Shown: positions 27,509 through 36,899 of the stretch, piece after piece | Layout of the letters: each line of letters begins with the position of its first letter | How positions within the stretch are numbered: the stretch's first letter is position 1 | Origin: Bacillus sp. Marseille-Q3570 | GTDB taxonomy: Bacteria; Bacillota; Bacilli; Bacillales; Fictibacillaceae | Assembly: GCF_946151055.1 (NCBI RefSeq) | Contig: NZ_CAMGYZ010000001.1 | Coordinates: 372,001-436,000 of the forward strand | Length of the DNA: 64,000 nucleotides | Direction: 5' to 3' | Notes under the pieces: model-generated | The model's database searches: none | What the model was told of the DNA's origin: nothing | What the model saw: the letters and a program-made list of their open reading frames with translations, nothing else | Position numbers and translations under genes: made by a program

Positions 27509-28735
27509 TTGAAAAGGTTATTAGCAATTGTCTTATGTATACTAGTATGTTTCATAAATCCTTTGGTAGCCTTCGGAGAAATGAGCCCCTCTTTAAAAGC
27601 AGCATTTGTTAGAGATGGGAACCTTTGGATAAAGAAAGGCAATGATGAAAGACAGGTGACAAAAGGGAGAAAAGTAGCAAATCCTCGATGGTCATCTGAT
27701 GGAAAGTGGCTAGCTTATTTCGAAGAGAACCAAGATAAGAAAAAGGTTTGGTTGTACAATCTACATTCTGAGAAAAAGGAAATAGTTTTCACAGGCAACC
27801 CTTCTAACATACAGTGGGCTTCTAACCAGAACAGTCTCGCTTTTCAGGAAGATGAACGCTTGTATGTGAAAAATGTATTCAGTGAGCGCCATAAATTGAT
27901 ATCATCTGATGTCGGAAATTACTCATGGCATCCGAACGGGAAAAGTTTCTTGACTTCCACCAATTCAGAACTCACCCCTGATGGCTGGACGGATATTGAA
28001 TTGCATGAAATCGTAATAAAAGACGGTCAGATTAAAAAATCACATCTATTCACGTTACCTGCTTATTCACTTGGAAGCGAAGACTTTGGGATTGGGACGA
28101 GTATCTTCAAATGGTCCCCAGATGGAAAATGGATTTCTTTCATAAAATATCCGACAGCTTCATTATCAGCAGATTCCAATCTTTTGTATGTGCTCTCTGC
28201 TGATGGAAAACACTTGATCAAACTCGACCAAATGCTCAATGAGCCAAGCTGGTTCCAATGGGCTCCAAATCGTAAACTGTTAGCATATATCGGCGGAATC
28301 AATCGCATGTCGATCATGAATAAGTTCTTAAAAGTAAAAGAGCTTCCTGCAGCGAGTTTGGGCACACTGACACCAGATGGATTTGTGGATAGGGATTTCA
28401 CCTGGCACAATGATGTTGTGATTACAGTTGCCCGTTCAAAGGAAAGTGAATGGTCAAACAATCCCACAGAACGACCAATGCCGACTTTGTATCAGATTGA
28501 TCTGGAAAGCAAAGAACAAAAAAAGATCACTCGCCCTGAAGACGGTTATGGTGATTTCAATCCAAAATATGTACCAAAGTCAAACCAACTTGCATGGGTA
28601 CGTACCAACCGCGAAAAAAGCGACGTGTGGATAGCTGATGGAAACGGAAGGAATGCAAAGGTATGGATTACGGATATTGACCTAGGAGAGGACTTTTATG
28701 AAAGGTGGGACTGGAGCAAAGTGTTGAGCATTTAA
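27509..28735 (+). CDS. Secreted TolB/WD40-like beta-propeller protein
   Basis: About 408 residues with an N-terminal signal peptide (KRLLAIVLCILVCFINPLVAFG). Repeated blades follow, each with motifs such as NPRWSSDGKWLAYFEE, NIQWASNQNSLAFQE, SWHPNGKSFLT, KWSPDGKWISFIK and QWAPNRKLLAYIGG, the WSPDG signature of TolB/PD40 propellers. No catalytic domain is attached, so it probably binds ligands or proteins outside the cell. TTG at 27509 has AAGGAGG upstream. It converges with nrdJ. Confidence 0.85.
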   Translation: MKRLLAIVLCILVCFINPLVAFGEMSPSLKAAFVRDGNLWIKKGNDERQVTKGRKVANPRWSSDGKWLAYFEENQDKKKVWLYNLHSEKKEIVFTGNPSNIQWASNQNSLAFQEDERLYVKNVFSERHKLISSDVGNYSWHPNGKSFLTSTNSELTPDGWTDIELHEIVIKDGQIKKSHLFTLPAYSLGSEDFGIGTSIFKWSPDGKWISFIKYPTASLSADSNLLYVLSADGKHLIKLDQMLNEPSWFQWAPNRKLLAYIGGINRMSIMNKFLKVKELPAASLGTLTPDGFVDRDFTWHNDVVITVARSKESEWSNNPTERPMPTLYQIDLESKEQKKITRPEDGYGDFNPKYVPKSNQLAWVRTNREKSDVWIADGNGRNAKVWITDIDLGEDFYERWDWSKVLSI

Positions 28736-28747
28736 AATCCTCAAGAT

Positions 28748-28785
28748 TGAAAAAAGAACCGAGTGTATTGCGTCACTCGGTTCTT
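28748..28785. terminator. Terminator between the propeller gene and nrdJ
   Basis: AAGAACCGAGTG / CACTCGGTTCTT, a 12-bp stem with a 9-nt loop. On the minus strand it is followed by TTTTTTC, so it is a strong terminator for nrdJ; the plus-strand tail is weaker. Confidence 0.85.
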
Positions 28786-28794
28786 CACTAGAAT

Positions 28795-31700
28795 TTAGAT
28801 TCCGCATTTCAATTGTGCGTTACAGTTGGTACATGTGTTACATCCACCGATTTCTTTTACTTTCCCTTTACGGCAGACTGGACATGTGTTTCCTACTTCA
28901 TTTCCAATCGTGACATCTGTTGAGCGAAGATCAGAAATCGTATCAACAAGTACGACTTTCTTCTTCTCTTCTGTCTTTGTCGCAACAGAATCATCATCAA
29001 ACGTATTTTCTTCAGCTTTCAACGTCAAGACCTGCGAGTCACGGCTTCCATCAACATAGACAGTACCGCCTTTCGCCCCGCCATTATACAGACGCTCGTA
29101 AACTGCTTGTACTTGGTCTACTGCATAACCTTTTGGTGCATTGACGGTTTTACTGATTGAACTGTCAATCCAGTTTTGGATGACACATTGGGTGTCAGCA
29201 TGTGCTTCCGGCTTTAGATCCATCGCGGAAATGAACCAATCCGGCAGCTTTTCAGGATCCGCTTCAGGATTTCGTGACAAGTATTCGTTCACGATATCTG
29301 CCTTCACCTCAATGAACTTCCCTAGTCGACCACTTCTGAAATAAGAGAATGAGAAATAAGGCTCTAATCCTGTGCTGACTCCGACCATCGTACCAGTGCT
29401 TCCAGTAGGAGCAACAGTCAACAAGTGTGAATTACGAATGCCATGTTCCAAAATACCCTCGCGGATATCTTCTGGCATCTTCTTCATATACCCTGTATTG
29501 ATGAAGGATTGCCGTAATTCTTTCGTTTCTTCTTCTGTCTTTCCGACTAAAAATGGAAAGCTTCCTTTTTCTTTTGCCAGTTCGATCGACTCGCGATAAG
29601 CGGTTGTCGCCATCGTCTCGAAAATTTCATCAATCAGTTTGTTTCCTTCTTCTGATCCGTACACCGTTTCACAATAGATGAGGAGATCGTGAAGACCCAT
29701 GACACCTAGTCCGACACGTCGCTCTCCAAGAGCTTGTTCACGATTCTTTTCTAAGAAATAAGGGGTAGCGTCGATTACATTATCCTGCATTCGGACACCG
29801 GTTTTAACCGTTTGCTTCAACTTATCAAAATCAACACGTTTATGATCTTTGTCTGCAACATTAGCCAAGTTTACAGCAGCCAAGTTACAGACGGAATATG
29901 GTGCGAGTGGTTGTTCCAATGTTGTTATCCTACCGGCTTTTTATCCGGTAGTTCTACACCTTCATTTTCGGTGCAGTTCGGCATATCTTTTCAATAATGA
30001 ATCTTCATAATTGTTGCGGCCTCGTGGATCGATTATAATCTGCTTCCGCAGGTTCACGATCTATGCTCTGCCCCTGACTGAGTTTTTACATTCAGCCTTC
30101 GGTTCGGATTACCATCTCAGGCTTCCCGCTTCGTTCCGCAATTTTTTACGTGAGGCAAATCAAGCTACTCTACCACACGGATTCGTTGCTACTACTTTCT
30201 GTCCGTACGCTTTTGCATTGGTCATGTCATTGGCATTGTCGATAAAGAAGATTCCTGGTTCAGCCGAGTAAGTTGCGCAAATATTGATAAGGTTCCAGAG
30301 CTCTCTCGCTTTGATCCGTTTATAAACTCGAATGCCATACCCTTCAGCTTCCCATTCTCGAACATCTCCGTATTCGTGCCATGTGTTGTTGTACTCGAGC
30401 ATTTCTTCAAATGTGTAATTCTCCACATCCGGGAATCGAAGTTCGTACTCTGCATCATTTTCGACAGCTTCCATGAATTCTTTTGTTACGCATACCGAAA
30501 TGTTCGCCCCGGTTAAAAATTCGGAGTTATGCACACTGTACGTGCCACCGGTTTGAAGCTTTTCTTCAGCTTCCTTAATGGCTTTTTCGGTAAAACCTCC
30601 GTGTCCAGGGATGGCCTTATAATTCACGATGCTTTGATACATATCTCGTTCGGTTTCAGTTAACGGTGTAAATTTAAGTTTGTCCAACGCTAACTGCTTG
30701 ATTGTTTCATCTTCTGTATTTTCAACAAGGAACCTGAGGATTCTAGGGTTCTGCATTTTCGAAATGATGAATTCGATAATGTCTGGATGCCAGTCGCTCA
30801 GCATGATCATTTGTGCTCCACGCTAATTGTTACTCCTCTATTCATGAGGGGCCAGGTCATTTCTGCCTGACTCTTATGCTCTCACATAAGTTCGGACTAT
30901 ATCATCAAGGGTAAGTATTAACAATCCTTGTCCCGCGCTTCGAAAGTCTCGTTTCACGAACTTTCGATTTACTTACACCATATTTTCAAAATAATGAGAA
31001 ATTAGGTGCTTTCAATAGTCTCTGAACGTTCATCTCAGTTTCCTAAGACGCTTCGCTGCTGATTGCCCATTGTTTCATCCTTGAAATTTTTACGCTTTCA
31101 CGTTCGCTGTTGCCAGCCGCGTTGTAGCTTTCAAGGCTTTAGGGTGTTCCAGCAATTCACGAGATTTTAATCCCGCCGTTTGGAGCTGGTTAACGGGATC
31201 CACCTTGTTCAACAAGATGAGTTAGCTTTGCAATATCATCGAGCCACGATACCGATCCGGATGACTTTCCGTTCACACCTTTTGCGAGCGTGTTCCTCGG
31301 TCTGAGTGTCGATCCGTTCGTTCCGACTCCACCACCCCGGCTCATGATTTCCATCACTTGCTTCCGGTGGTCTGAAATTCCTTCTCTTGAATCTTGGACG
31401 AATGGCATCACATAACAGTTGAAGTACGTTACGTCCGTAGCTGCTCCTGCCCCGTATAAGACACGGCCCGCAGGAACAAAGTTCAAATTCACAAGTTCAT
31501 GATAGAACTTCTCGAATGATTCCTGTTTCTTATCTTCCGTTTTCTCTACCGAAGCCAGTCCTGTCGCATTTCGTTTAGCGATCTGTTCATAATAGATTTC
31601 TAATGGTTTATCAATCGTATCAAGAGATCTTTTTACGGTTCCCGTCTCCATTTCGTCTGGCTTATCGAGAACTCCGCGGTAATCTTCATCCACTTTAACC

Positions 31701-31984
31701 TCTGCTGATTTTTGTTCCCGATCGATGGAAACGATGTATCCTATACCTCTTGCCGGAAACTTCGGATCATCCTTCACAGTCAGGATGACAAAGTCGCCTT
31801 CACGTAATGTTCTTTTCTCAGTATCCTTGAACGAATACCGATCCAACATCACCAATCTTGATACCCCTTTGTGAGTCGTATGCATGTCCGGTGTGATCGG
31901 ATGCACCTGCTCGAATTTAGCAATGTCCTCATTCAACCGATCAATGTTGATATGATGTCGTTGCTCCCCTGTTACAATCGCCAT
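28795..31984 (-). CDS. nrdJ: Adenosylcobalamin-dependent ribonucleotide reductase, interrupted by two group I introns
   Basis: Class II reductase that makes dNDPs using vitamin B12 radical chemistry. It is in three exons: 31193-31984 (264 codons, ending GGSR), 30172-30822 (217 codons, RGAQM...NPCG) and 28795-29916 (373 residues, beginning EQPLAPYSVCN). Spliced length is about 854 residues, normal for the family. The catalytic Cys/Glu motif NPCGE is rebuilt across the second junction. Exon 3 carries EHGIRNSHLLTVAPTGSTG and a C-terminal zinc ribbon (CPVCRKGKVKEIGGCNTCTNC). Without splicing each segment stops within four codons of the junction. ATG at 31984 has GAGGAGGA upstream, and two NrdR boxes lie further up. 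Confidence 0.95.
29917..30171 (-). ncRNA. Group I intron 2 in nrdJ (255 nt, no ORF)
   Basis: It starts AGAGTAGCTTG after exon ...TGTGGT and ends ACAACATTG before exon GAACAACC. P1: exon CGUGUGGU pairs with intron GCCUCACG, with the required U-G at the splice site. P3: UUGCGG with CCGCAA. P7: GCAUA (in GGCAGAGCAUAG) with UAUGC (in AAGAUAUGCC). P8: AAUUAUGAA/UUCAUUAUU. P9 hairpins are CUGCACC/GGUGUAG and CUACCGG/CCGGUAG. An extra GAUCGUG...CACGAG-region helix between P7 and P3 suggests subgroup IA. The final base is the expected G. Confidence 0.92.
30823..31192 (-). ncRNA. Group I intron 1 in nrdJ (370 nt, no ORF)
   Basis: It starts TAACCAGCTCC after exon ...GGATCCCGT and ends ACAATTAG before exon CGTGGAGCAC. 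P1 is perfect: exon AUCCCGU with intron GCGGGAU, including the U-G splice-site pair. Core motifs are textbook: GUUCAGAGACUAU (R) and GAUGAUAUAGUCC (S), pairing as P7 through ACUAU/AUAGU. P8 is GUAAGUA/UACUUAC; P9 hairpins are CUUAUG/CAUAAG and CAGG/CCUG. No homing endonuclease frame is present. Splicing joins GGSR to RGAQM. Confidence 0.95.
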
Positions 31985-32078
31985 CCAGGATCCTCCTCAT
32001 GATATAATTTTTCATTTCTATTCTTTTAAGTAGTTTCAATTTTAGGTTACCCAAATCATAGCACAGCAAAACACTAAA

Positions 32079-32126
32079 CATCAATATATAGTGTACATTA
32101 TTTTAAAATAATACAATATATTGTGT
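32079..32126 (-). promoter_or_regulatory. Two NrdR boxes upstream of nrdJ
   Basis: Minus strand ACACAATATATTGTAT (32126-32111) and ACACTATATATTGATG (32094-32079) both match the NrdR box acaCwATATATwGtgt. Their centres are 32 bp apart, about three helical turns, as is usual for NrdR tandem sites. Located 95-140 bp upstream of the nrdJ start, they predict repression when dNTP/dATP is high. Confidence 0.8.
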
Positions 32127-32311
32127 GAACGAGAACGAATGATCTTAATCTTGTCAAAATCAAAAACATATAAAATATGTAGAAAACGAGCGAAAAATGT
32201 CCATATGGTATATCAGATATACGAAAAAGAGAAATTTACTCAGTTGCGAGATTCATTCTTTTTTGAGCCTCTGATGTCTGTTGAACTTTTCAAAAATCCT
32301 TCTTTTTTCCA

Positions 32312-32354
32312 ATAAAAAAATTAAAAACTGCGACCAGTTTTTGGTCACAGTTTT
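32312..32354. terminator. Terminator after lipM
   Basis: AAAACTGcGACC / GGTCaCAGTTTT stem with A/T-rich flanks on both sides. On the minus strand it ends lipM transcription. The space between this and the NrdR boxes (32127-32311) shows no gene. Confidence 0.75.
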
Positions 32355-32357
32355 CAG

Positions 32358-33191
32358 TTAACGTCTAAATGTCCATTCATCATTTGCATAGCGCTTTTCA
32401 ATGATCTCATCAATATATTGATTTTGTTCTTCCGAAAGGACAAGTGGTATGAATTCCACATCGAGCCCTTGTTCGAATCCCGTCTTGAAAGCTTTCTTGG
32501 ATTCCTCGATCGTCACTCTTTCATCACGAAGATCATTGATTGCGACTGCCTTCTTACCGAAAGCTTTCTGCATCCGCTCTCTTACTCTGTCATTTGCAAA
32601 CTTGAAGCAATCGAACAATTTGTCTTCATCAATATCAAGTAGGATCGACCCATGCTGTAGGATTACACCCTTTTGCCTTGTCTGTGCACTTCCAGCAACC
32701 TTTCTGCCTTCAACGACGAGTTCATACCAGGATGGGGCATCGAAACAGACTGCTGAGCGAGGATTTTTCAGTCCTGCTTTTTCCTCTTCTGTTTTTGGTA
32801 CCGCAAAATATGCTTCAAGACCCAGGTTGCGGAATCCACCTAAAATACCTTCCGAGATCACCCGGTATGCTTCCGTGACCGATTGCGGCATCTTTGGATG
32901 TTCCTCCGAGACAATGACGCTATAGGTCAGCTCTTTGTCATGAAGGACCGCTCTGCCTCCGGTCGGCCTCCGCACCAAACCATACCCGTGTTCACGGACT
33001 GCATCAAGGTTGATTTCCTTTTCTACCTTTTGGAAATAACCGACAGAAAGTGTTGCAGGATTCCACTCGTAAAACCTGACCACCGGTGGAATTTCCCCTT
33101 TACTGTGCCAGTCCAGCAACGCTTCATCCAGCGCCATATTATAAGCTGGTGAACATGCACCAGAATCGATAAAATACCATTGTTCTTTCAT
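32358..33191 (-). CDS. lipM: Octanoyl-[GcvH]:protein transferase LipM
   Basis: A 277-residue lipoate-synthesis enzyme of the LplA/LipB fold that transfers octanoate from acyl carrier protein to GcvH. Visible are [45 protein letters not shown] and the Cys-containing [25 protein letters not shown] with the lysine of the active site. It is the first lipoylation enzyme, fitting its proximity to the glycine cleavage genes. ATG at 33191 gives the family length; upstream in-frame ATGs are possible. Confidence 0.93.
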   Translation of the reverse strand: MKEQWYFIDSGACSPAYNMALDEALLDWHSKGEIPPVVRFYEWNPATLSVGYFQKVEKEINLDAVREHGYGLVRRPTGGRAVLHDKELTYSVIVSEEHPKMPQSVTEAYRVISEGILGGFRNLGLEAYFAVPKTEEEKAGLKNPRSAVCFDAPSWYELVVEGRKVAGSAQTRQKGVILQHGSILLDIDEDKLFDCFKFANDRVRERMQKAFGKKAVAINDLRDERVTIEESKKAFKTGFEQGLDVEFIPLVLSEEQNQYIDEIIEKRYANDEWTFRR

Positions 33192-33383
33192 GCTATGTAC
33201 GCCTCTTTCCATATCCATTCATCATACATTTTTACCTTTCATAGTTTAACAGAAACCTATGAGCACATACAATTCATTGAATTTTAAAACTTAGTTTTGC
33301 GAATAAGAAAATTCCTGTATATAATGGACATGGTATCATTTTAGAGAATGGTAGAAAGTTCAAGTTTCTAGGGGGAAGATGAA

Positions 33384-33761
33384 ATGGAATGGATTTTTTG
33401 GGCACTCCCAGCAGCTATCATCGTATATATGATCGTCGCTGGACTTTACCAACGCAGACATTTGAAGACGTTAACAGAAGAGGAATTTCGCAGCGGATAT
33501 CGTAAAGCTCAGCTGATCGATGTTCGGGAACAGAAAGAATATGAAAATGGACATATTCTCGGAGCGAGAAATATTCCGTTGTCACAGCTCCGTATGCGTC
33601 ATAAAGAAATCCGTAATGATCAGCCTGTCTACATGTACTGCGAAAGCGGAATGCGTACCGTCCGGGCTGCTACTGTTTTAAGAAAAAAAGGCATCAAGGA
33701 CCTTTATAACCTTAAAGGCGGATTCAAAAAATGGAACGGTAAAGTGAAAAAAGGAAAATAG
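33384..33761 (+). CDS. yqhL: Rhodanese-domain membrane protein YqhL
   Basis: A 125-residue protein with an N-terminal membrane anchor (WIFWALPAAIIVYMIVAGLY) and a cytoplasmic rhodanese domain with QLIDVREQKEYENGHILGARNIPLS and the active-site loop YMYCESGMRTV (Cys as sulfur acceptor). Likely handles sulfane sulfur or thiols. Neighbour of lipM and gcv as in B. subtilis. Confidence 0.93.
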   Translation: MEWIFWALPAAIIVYMIVAGLYQRRHLKTLTEEEFRSGYRKAQLIDVREQKEYENGHILGARNIPLSQLRMRHKEIRNDQPVYMYCESGMRTVRAATVLRKKGIKDLYNLKGGFKKWNGKVKKGK

Positions 33762-33784
33762 ATTTGCAAAGATAGAATATTGGT

Positions 33785-33825
33785 TAAGGGTTGTCCAAAA
33801 TCTTTTAAGGACAGCCTTTTTTTAT
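33785..33825 (+). terminator. Terminator after yqhL
   Basis: AAGGGTTGTCC pairs with GGACAGCCTT across a 12-nt loop and runs into TTTTTTT on the plus strand. Confidence 0.8.
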
Positions 33826-33872
33826 TAAATAACTTAGACCTTAGATGTGAGAAAGTGTAAAAAGTAACCTTT

Positions 33873-33985
33873 GGCCGGATTCCGATGAAAAGTAGCCGGA
33901 TCATGCTCTCATTCCGCCGGATTACACATAAAAGTCGCCGGATTAACTTCTGAATCGGCCGGAATAAGTTAAAATCGGCGCGTAT
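33873..33985. repeat. Exact 21-bp periodic array of GCCGGATT
   Basis: GCCGGA occurs at 33874, 33895, 33916, 33937 and 33958, exactly 21 bp apart, with a degenerate sixth unit (GGCGCGT) near 33978. Most units continue T/TTA; the remaining 12-14 bases differ. It lies in the gap between the converging yqhL and gcvPB ends, downstream of one terminator and before another. Confidence 0.8.
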
Positions 33986-34024
33986 ATTGAAGTAAATATT
34001 AATTCTTTCTTTAAATGGAAATTA

Positions 34025-34073
34025 GAAAAGGAACAAGCCGCTCCGAGCATACCGGAGAAGGCCTGTTCCTTTT
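34025..34073. terminator. Terminator of the gcv operon
   Basis: GGAACAGGCC pairs with GGCTTGTTCC (one mismatch) around a loop with a further CTCCGG/CCGGAG hairpin. The minus strand continues into TTTTC and lies directly after the gcvPB stop codon. Confidence 0.7.
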
Positions 34074-34076
34074 TCA

Positions 34077-35540
34077 TTATTGCTTTTCGTATCGTAGGAT
34101 CGGTTTCCGTGCAGCGGTGGTTTCGTCCATACGTTTGATGACAGTGTTGTGAGGCGCTTGTTGCACGACCTCCGGAGATTCTTCAGCTTCTTTCGCAATT
34201 TGGATCATCGCATCGATGAACTCATCCAACGTTTCCTTCGATTCGGTTTCTGTCGGCTCGATCATCATACATTCCTCCACATTGAGAGGGAAATAGATGG
34301 TCGGTGGATGATAACCGAAGTCCAGGAGGCGTTTCGCCATATCCAACGTCCGTACACCAAGTTTTTTCTGACGCTTACCGGAAATGACGAATTCATGCTT
34401 ACAATGCTGTTCATATGGAAGGACAAAATGCGGCGCAAGTTTGCGCATCATATAATTCGCATTCAAAACAGCATAATCACTGACCTTTTTCAATCCTTCG
34501 CGACCCATCGTCAGAATGTACGTATAGGCACGGACATTGATCCCGAAGTTCCCGTAGAATGGCTTCACACGTCCGATCGACTCTGGACGGTTGTAATCAA
34601 ATACATAGCCATCTTCAGTCTTCGCTAAAATCGGTTTAGGCAAGAATGGAATCAAATCTTCCTTTACGCCGACTGGACCTGATCCAGGACCGCCACCGCC
34701 GTGAGGGCCGGTGAACGTCTTATGAAGGTTCAAGTGGACAACGTCAAAGCCCATGTCCCCTGGACGTGTTCTGCCCATGATCGCATTCATATTCGCACCA
34801 TCATAATATAGCTTTCCGCCTGCCTCATGGACAATCCGCGCCATATCTAGAATGTGCTCTTCAAAAAGACCGAGCGTATTCGGGTTTGTGAGCATCAACG
34901 CTGCAGTGTCATCGCCTACCACACGTTTCAAGTCTTCCAGGTCGACTAGACCGTTTTCATCTGACTTGACCGTTACAGCATCAAATCCTGCAACCGTAGC
35001 GGAAGCTGGGTTGGTTCCATGTGCTGAATCTGGTACGATGACTTTTGTCCGTTGATGATCGCCATTTTTTTCATGATAAGCACGGATCATCATCAAGCCG
35101 GTCCATTCTCCATGAGCGCCAGCTGCTGGTTGAAGGGTGACTTCATCCATCCCTGTAATCTCTTCAAGTGAAGTTTGCAGGTCATATAGCATTTCCATCG
35201 CACCCTGTACTGTGTCTTCATCCTGATAAGGGTGAATATGAGCAAATCCAGGAAAACGAGCTACATCTTCATTGATTTTCGGATTATATTTCATCGTACA
35301 AGATCCAAGTGGATAGAAGCCGGAATCTACACCATGATTACGCTTCGATAATGCTGTGTAATGGCGCATGATTTGAAGTTCAGATACTTCAGGCAGTTCT
35401 GGCTCTTCATCCCGTAGATACTCTGAATCAATCATTTCTTCAATGGGAGTTTCAGGCACGTCTAATGCAGATAAGCTATATCCTACACGTCCTGGTTTAG
35501 ACAGTTCAAAAATGAGTGCTTGATTCTTTTCGTGGCTCAT
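34077..35540 (-). CDS. gcvPB: Glycine dehydrogenase (decarboxylating) subunit 2
   Basis: The 487-residue C-terminal-type P-protein subunit holds the PLP lysine in [21 protein letters not shown] near residue 270. With GcvPA it decarboxylates glycine and passes the aminomethyl group to lipoyl-GcvH. [15 protein letters not shown] near residue 75 and [14 protein letters not shown] near 185 are conserved. It overlaps gcvPA by 4 nt. Confidence 0.97.
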   Translation of the reverse strand: MSHEKNQALIFELSKPGRVGYSLSALDVPETPIEEMIDSEYLRDEEPELPEVSELQIMRHYTALSKRNHGVDSGFYPLGSCTMKYNPKINEDVARFPGFAHIHPYQDEDTVQGAMEMLYDLQTSLEEITGMDEVTLQPAAGAHGEWTGLMMIRAYHEKNGDHQRTKVIVPDSAHGTNPASATVAGFDAVTVKSDENGLVDLEDLKRVVGDDTAALMLTNPNTLGLFEEHILDMARIVHEAGGKLYYDGANMNAIMGRTRPGDMGFDVVHLNLHKTFTGPHGGGGPGSGPVGVKEDLIPFLPKPILAKTEDGYVFDYNRPESIGRVKPFYGNFGINVRAYTYILTMGREGLKKVSDYAVLNANYMMRKLAPHFVLPYEQHCKHEFVISGKRQKKLGVRTLDMAKRLLDFGYHPPTIYFPLNVEECMMIEPTETESKETLDEFIDAMIQIAKEAEESPEVVQQAPHNTVIKRMDETTAARKPILRYEKQ

Positions 35541-36880
35541 TGGACTCCCCCCAATTCTTTTACAAATGTATCGATTTCTTCTTTCGTACGCTGTTCCGTA
35601 ACAGCGATCAACATATGCTGATCAAGATCCGGGTAATATTGTCCGAGATTGTAACCCCCGACAAATCCTTTTTCCAAAAGCGCTTTGTTCACTTCTTTGA
35701 CCGGTTTGGAGACTTTTATGACAAGTTCATTGAAAAAGGCACCTTTAAAATGGACTTCCATACCCGCTTTTTCAAGCTTTTTCTTTGCATAATGTGCTTT
35801 TTGAAGGTTTTGTACAGCGATTTCCTTGATCCCTTTTTTACCTAAAGCAGTCATTGCAACCGATGCAGCAAGCGCGTTCAATGCCTGGTTCGAACAGATA
35901 TTGGATGTCGCTTTGTCACGACGGATATGCTGTTCACGAGCTTGCAGCGTAAGAACGAAACCACGCTGTCCTTCCTCGTCGGTCGTTTGGCCGACTAGAC
36001 GTCCTGGTACTTTACGCATCAATTTCTTTGTTGTCGCAAAATAACCACAATGCGGTCCACCAAATGCAGCTGGAATACCGAATGGCTGAGCGTCACCAAT
36101 GACGATATCTGCACCAAGTTTTCCAGGCGGCTTAAGTGCGCCCAATGATAGCGGATTACTGGATACGACGAACATTGCTTTTTCTTGATGAACGATTTCT
36201 TCAATTTCCTTCAAAGGCTCGATTTGCCCGTAAAAGTTCGGATATTGGACGATGACACAAGCTGTATCTCCATCAATAACACCTTTTAGTGCTTCCAAAT
36301 CCGTCGTCCCATTCGTAGCTTCAACTTCCACTACTTCAAGGTTGGGCCCTTTCGCGTACGTATGAAGGACACTCAATGCTTCTGGATGGACACTTTTCGA
36401 TACGACAACCTTCTTTTTACGCGTATGAGCAGCACTTAAGAAAGCTGCTTCTGCGAGGGCTGTTTGTCCATCGTACATAGAAGAATTGGCAACTTCCATT
36501 CCGGTCAGCTCGCAAATCATCGTCTGGAATTCAAAGATCGCTTGAAGTTCCCCTTGTGAGATTTCAGGTTGATACGGTGTGTAAGCCGTATAGAATTCAG
36601 AACGCGAAATCACGTGATTGACGATCGACGGGATGTAGTGATCATATACCCCTGCTCCAAGGAAGGAAGCATAGTCCTTTGTATTTACGTTCTTAGCAGC
36701 TAGTCCAGACATCTTTTTCATCAAATCGTTCTCAGGGATTGCCTCTGAGATGTTCAGATCGCCTTTGAACCGTACATTTTCAGGAATATCATTGAACAGT
36801 TCATCAATCGAATCAATTCCGATTTCTGCTAACATTTCCTTTTCGTCTTGCTCTGTCATTGGTAGGTAACGAAATTTCAC
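35537..36880 (-). CDS. gcvPA: Glycine dehydrogenase (decarboxylating) subunit 1
   Basis: The 447-residue N-terminal-type P-protein subunit. Signatures are [19 protein letters not shown] near 67, [19 protein letters not shown] near 90 and [21 protein letters not shown] near 245. It forms the alpha2beta2 P-protein with GcvPB. Lies 19 nt after gcvT. Confidence 0.97.
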   Translation of the reverse strand: MKFRYLPMTEQDEKEMLAEIGIDSIDELFNDIPENVRFKGDLNISEAIPENDLMKKMSGLAAKNVNTKDYASFLGAGVYDHYIPSIVNHVISRSEFYTAYTPYQPEISQGELQAIFEFQTMICELTGMEVANSSMYDGQTALAEAAFLSAAHTRKKKVVVSKSVHPEALSVLHTYAKGPNLEVVEVEATNGTTDLEALKGVIDGDTACVIVQYPNFYGQIEPLKEIEEIVHQEKAMFVVSSNPLSLGALKPPGKLGADIVIGDAQPFGIPAAFGGPHCGYFATTKKLMRKVPGRLVGQTTDEEGQRGFVLTLQAREQHIRRDKATSNICSNQALNALAASVAMTALGKKGIKEIAVQNLQKAHYAKKKLEKAGMEVHFKGAFFNELVIKVSKPVKEVNKALLEKGFVGGYNLGQYYPDLDQHMLIAVTEQRTKEEIDTFVKELGGVQ

Positions 36881-36899
36881 CTTTTATTCCCCCTCATGA

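Noticed and set aside
29917-31192. Inteins as the explanation for split nrdJ
   Set aside because: Both gaps contain in-frame stop codons and no intein motifs; group I pairing explains them fully.
29917-31984. nrdJ as a pseudogene with frameshifts
   Set aside because: Removing both gaps at group I splice sites restores a continuous reductase with all motifs, which random decay would not do.
33873-33985. Small CRISPR array
   Set aside because: Repeats are only 6-9 bp and the 21-bp period is too short; no cas genes are present.
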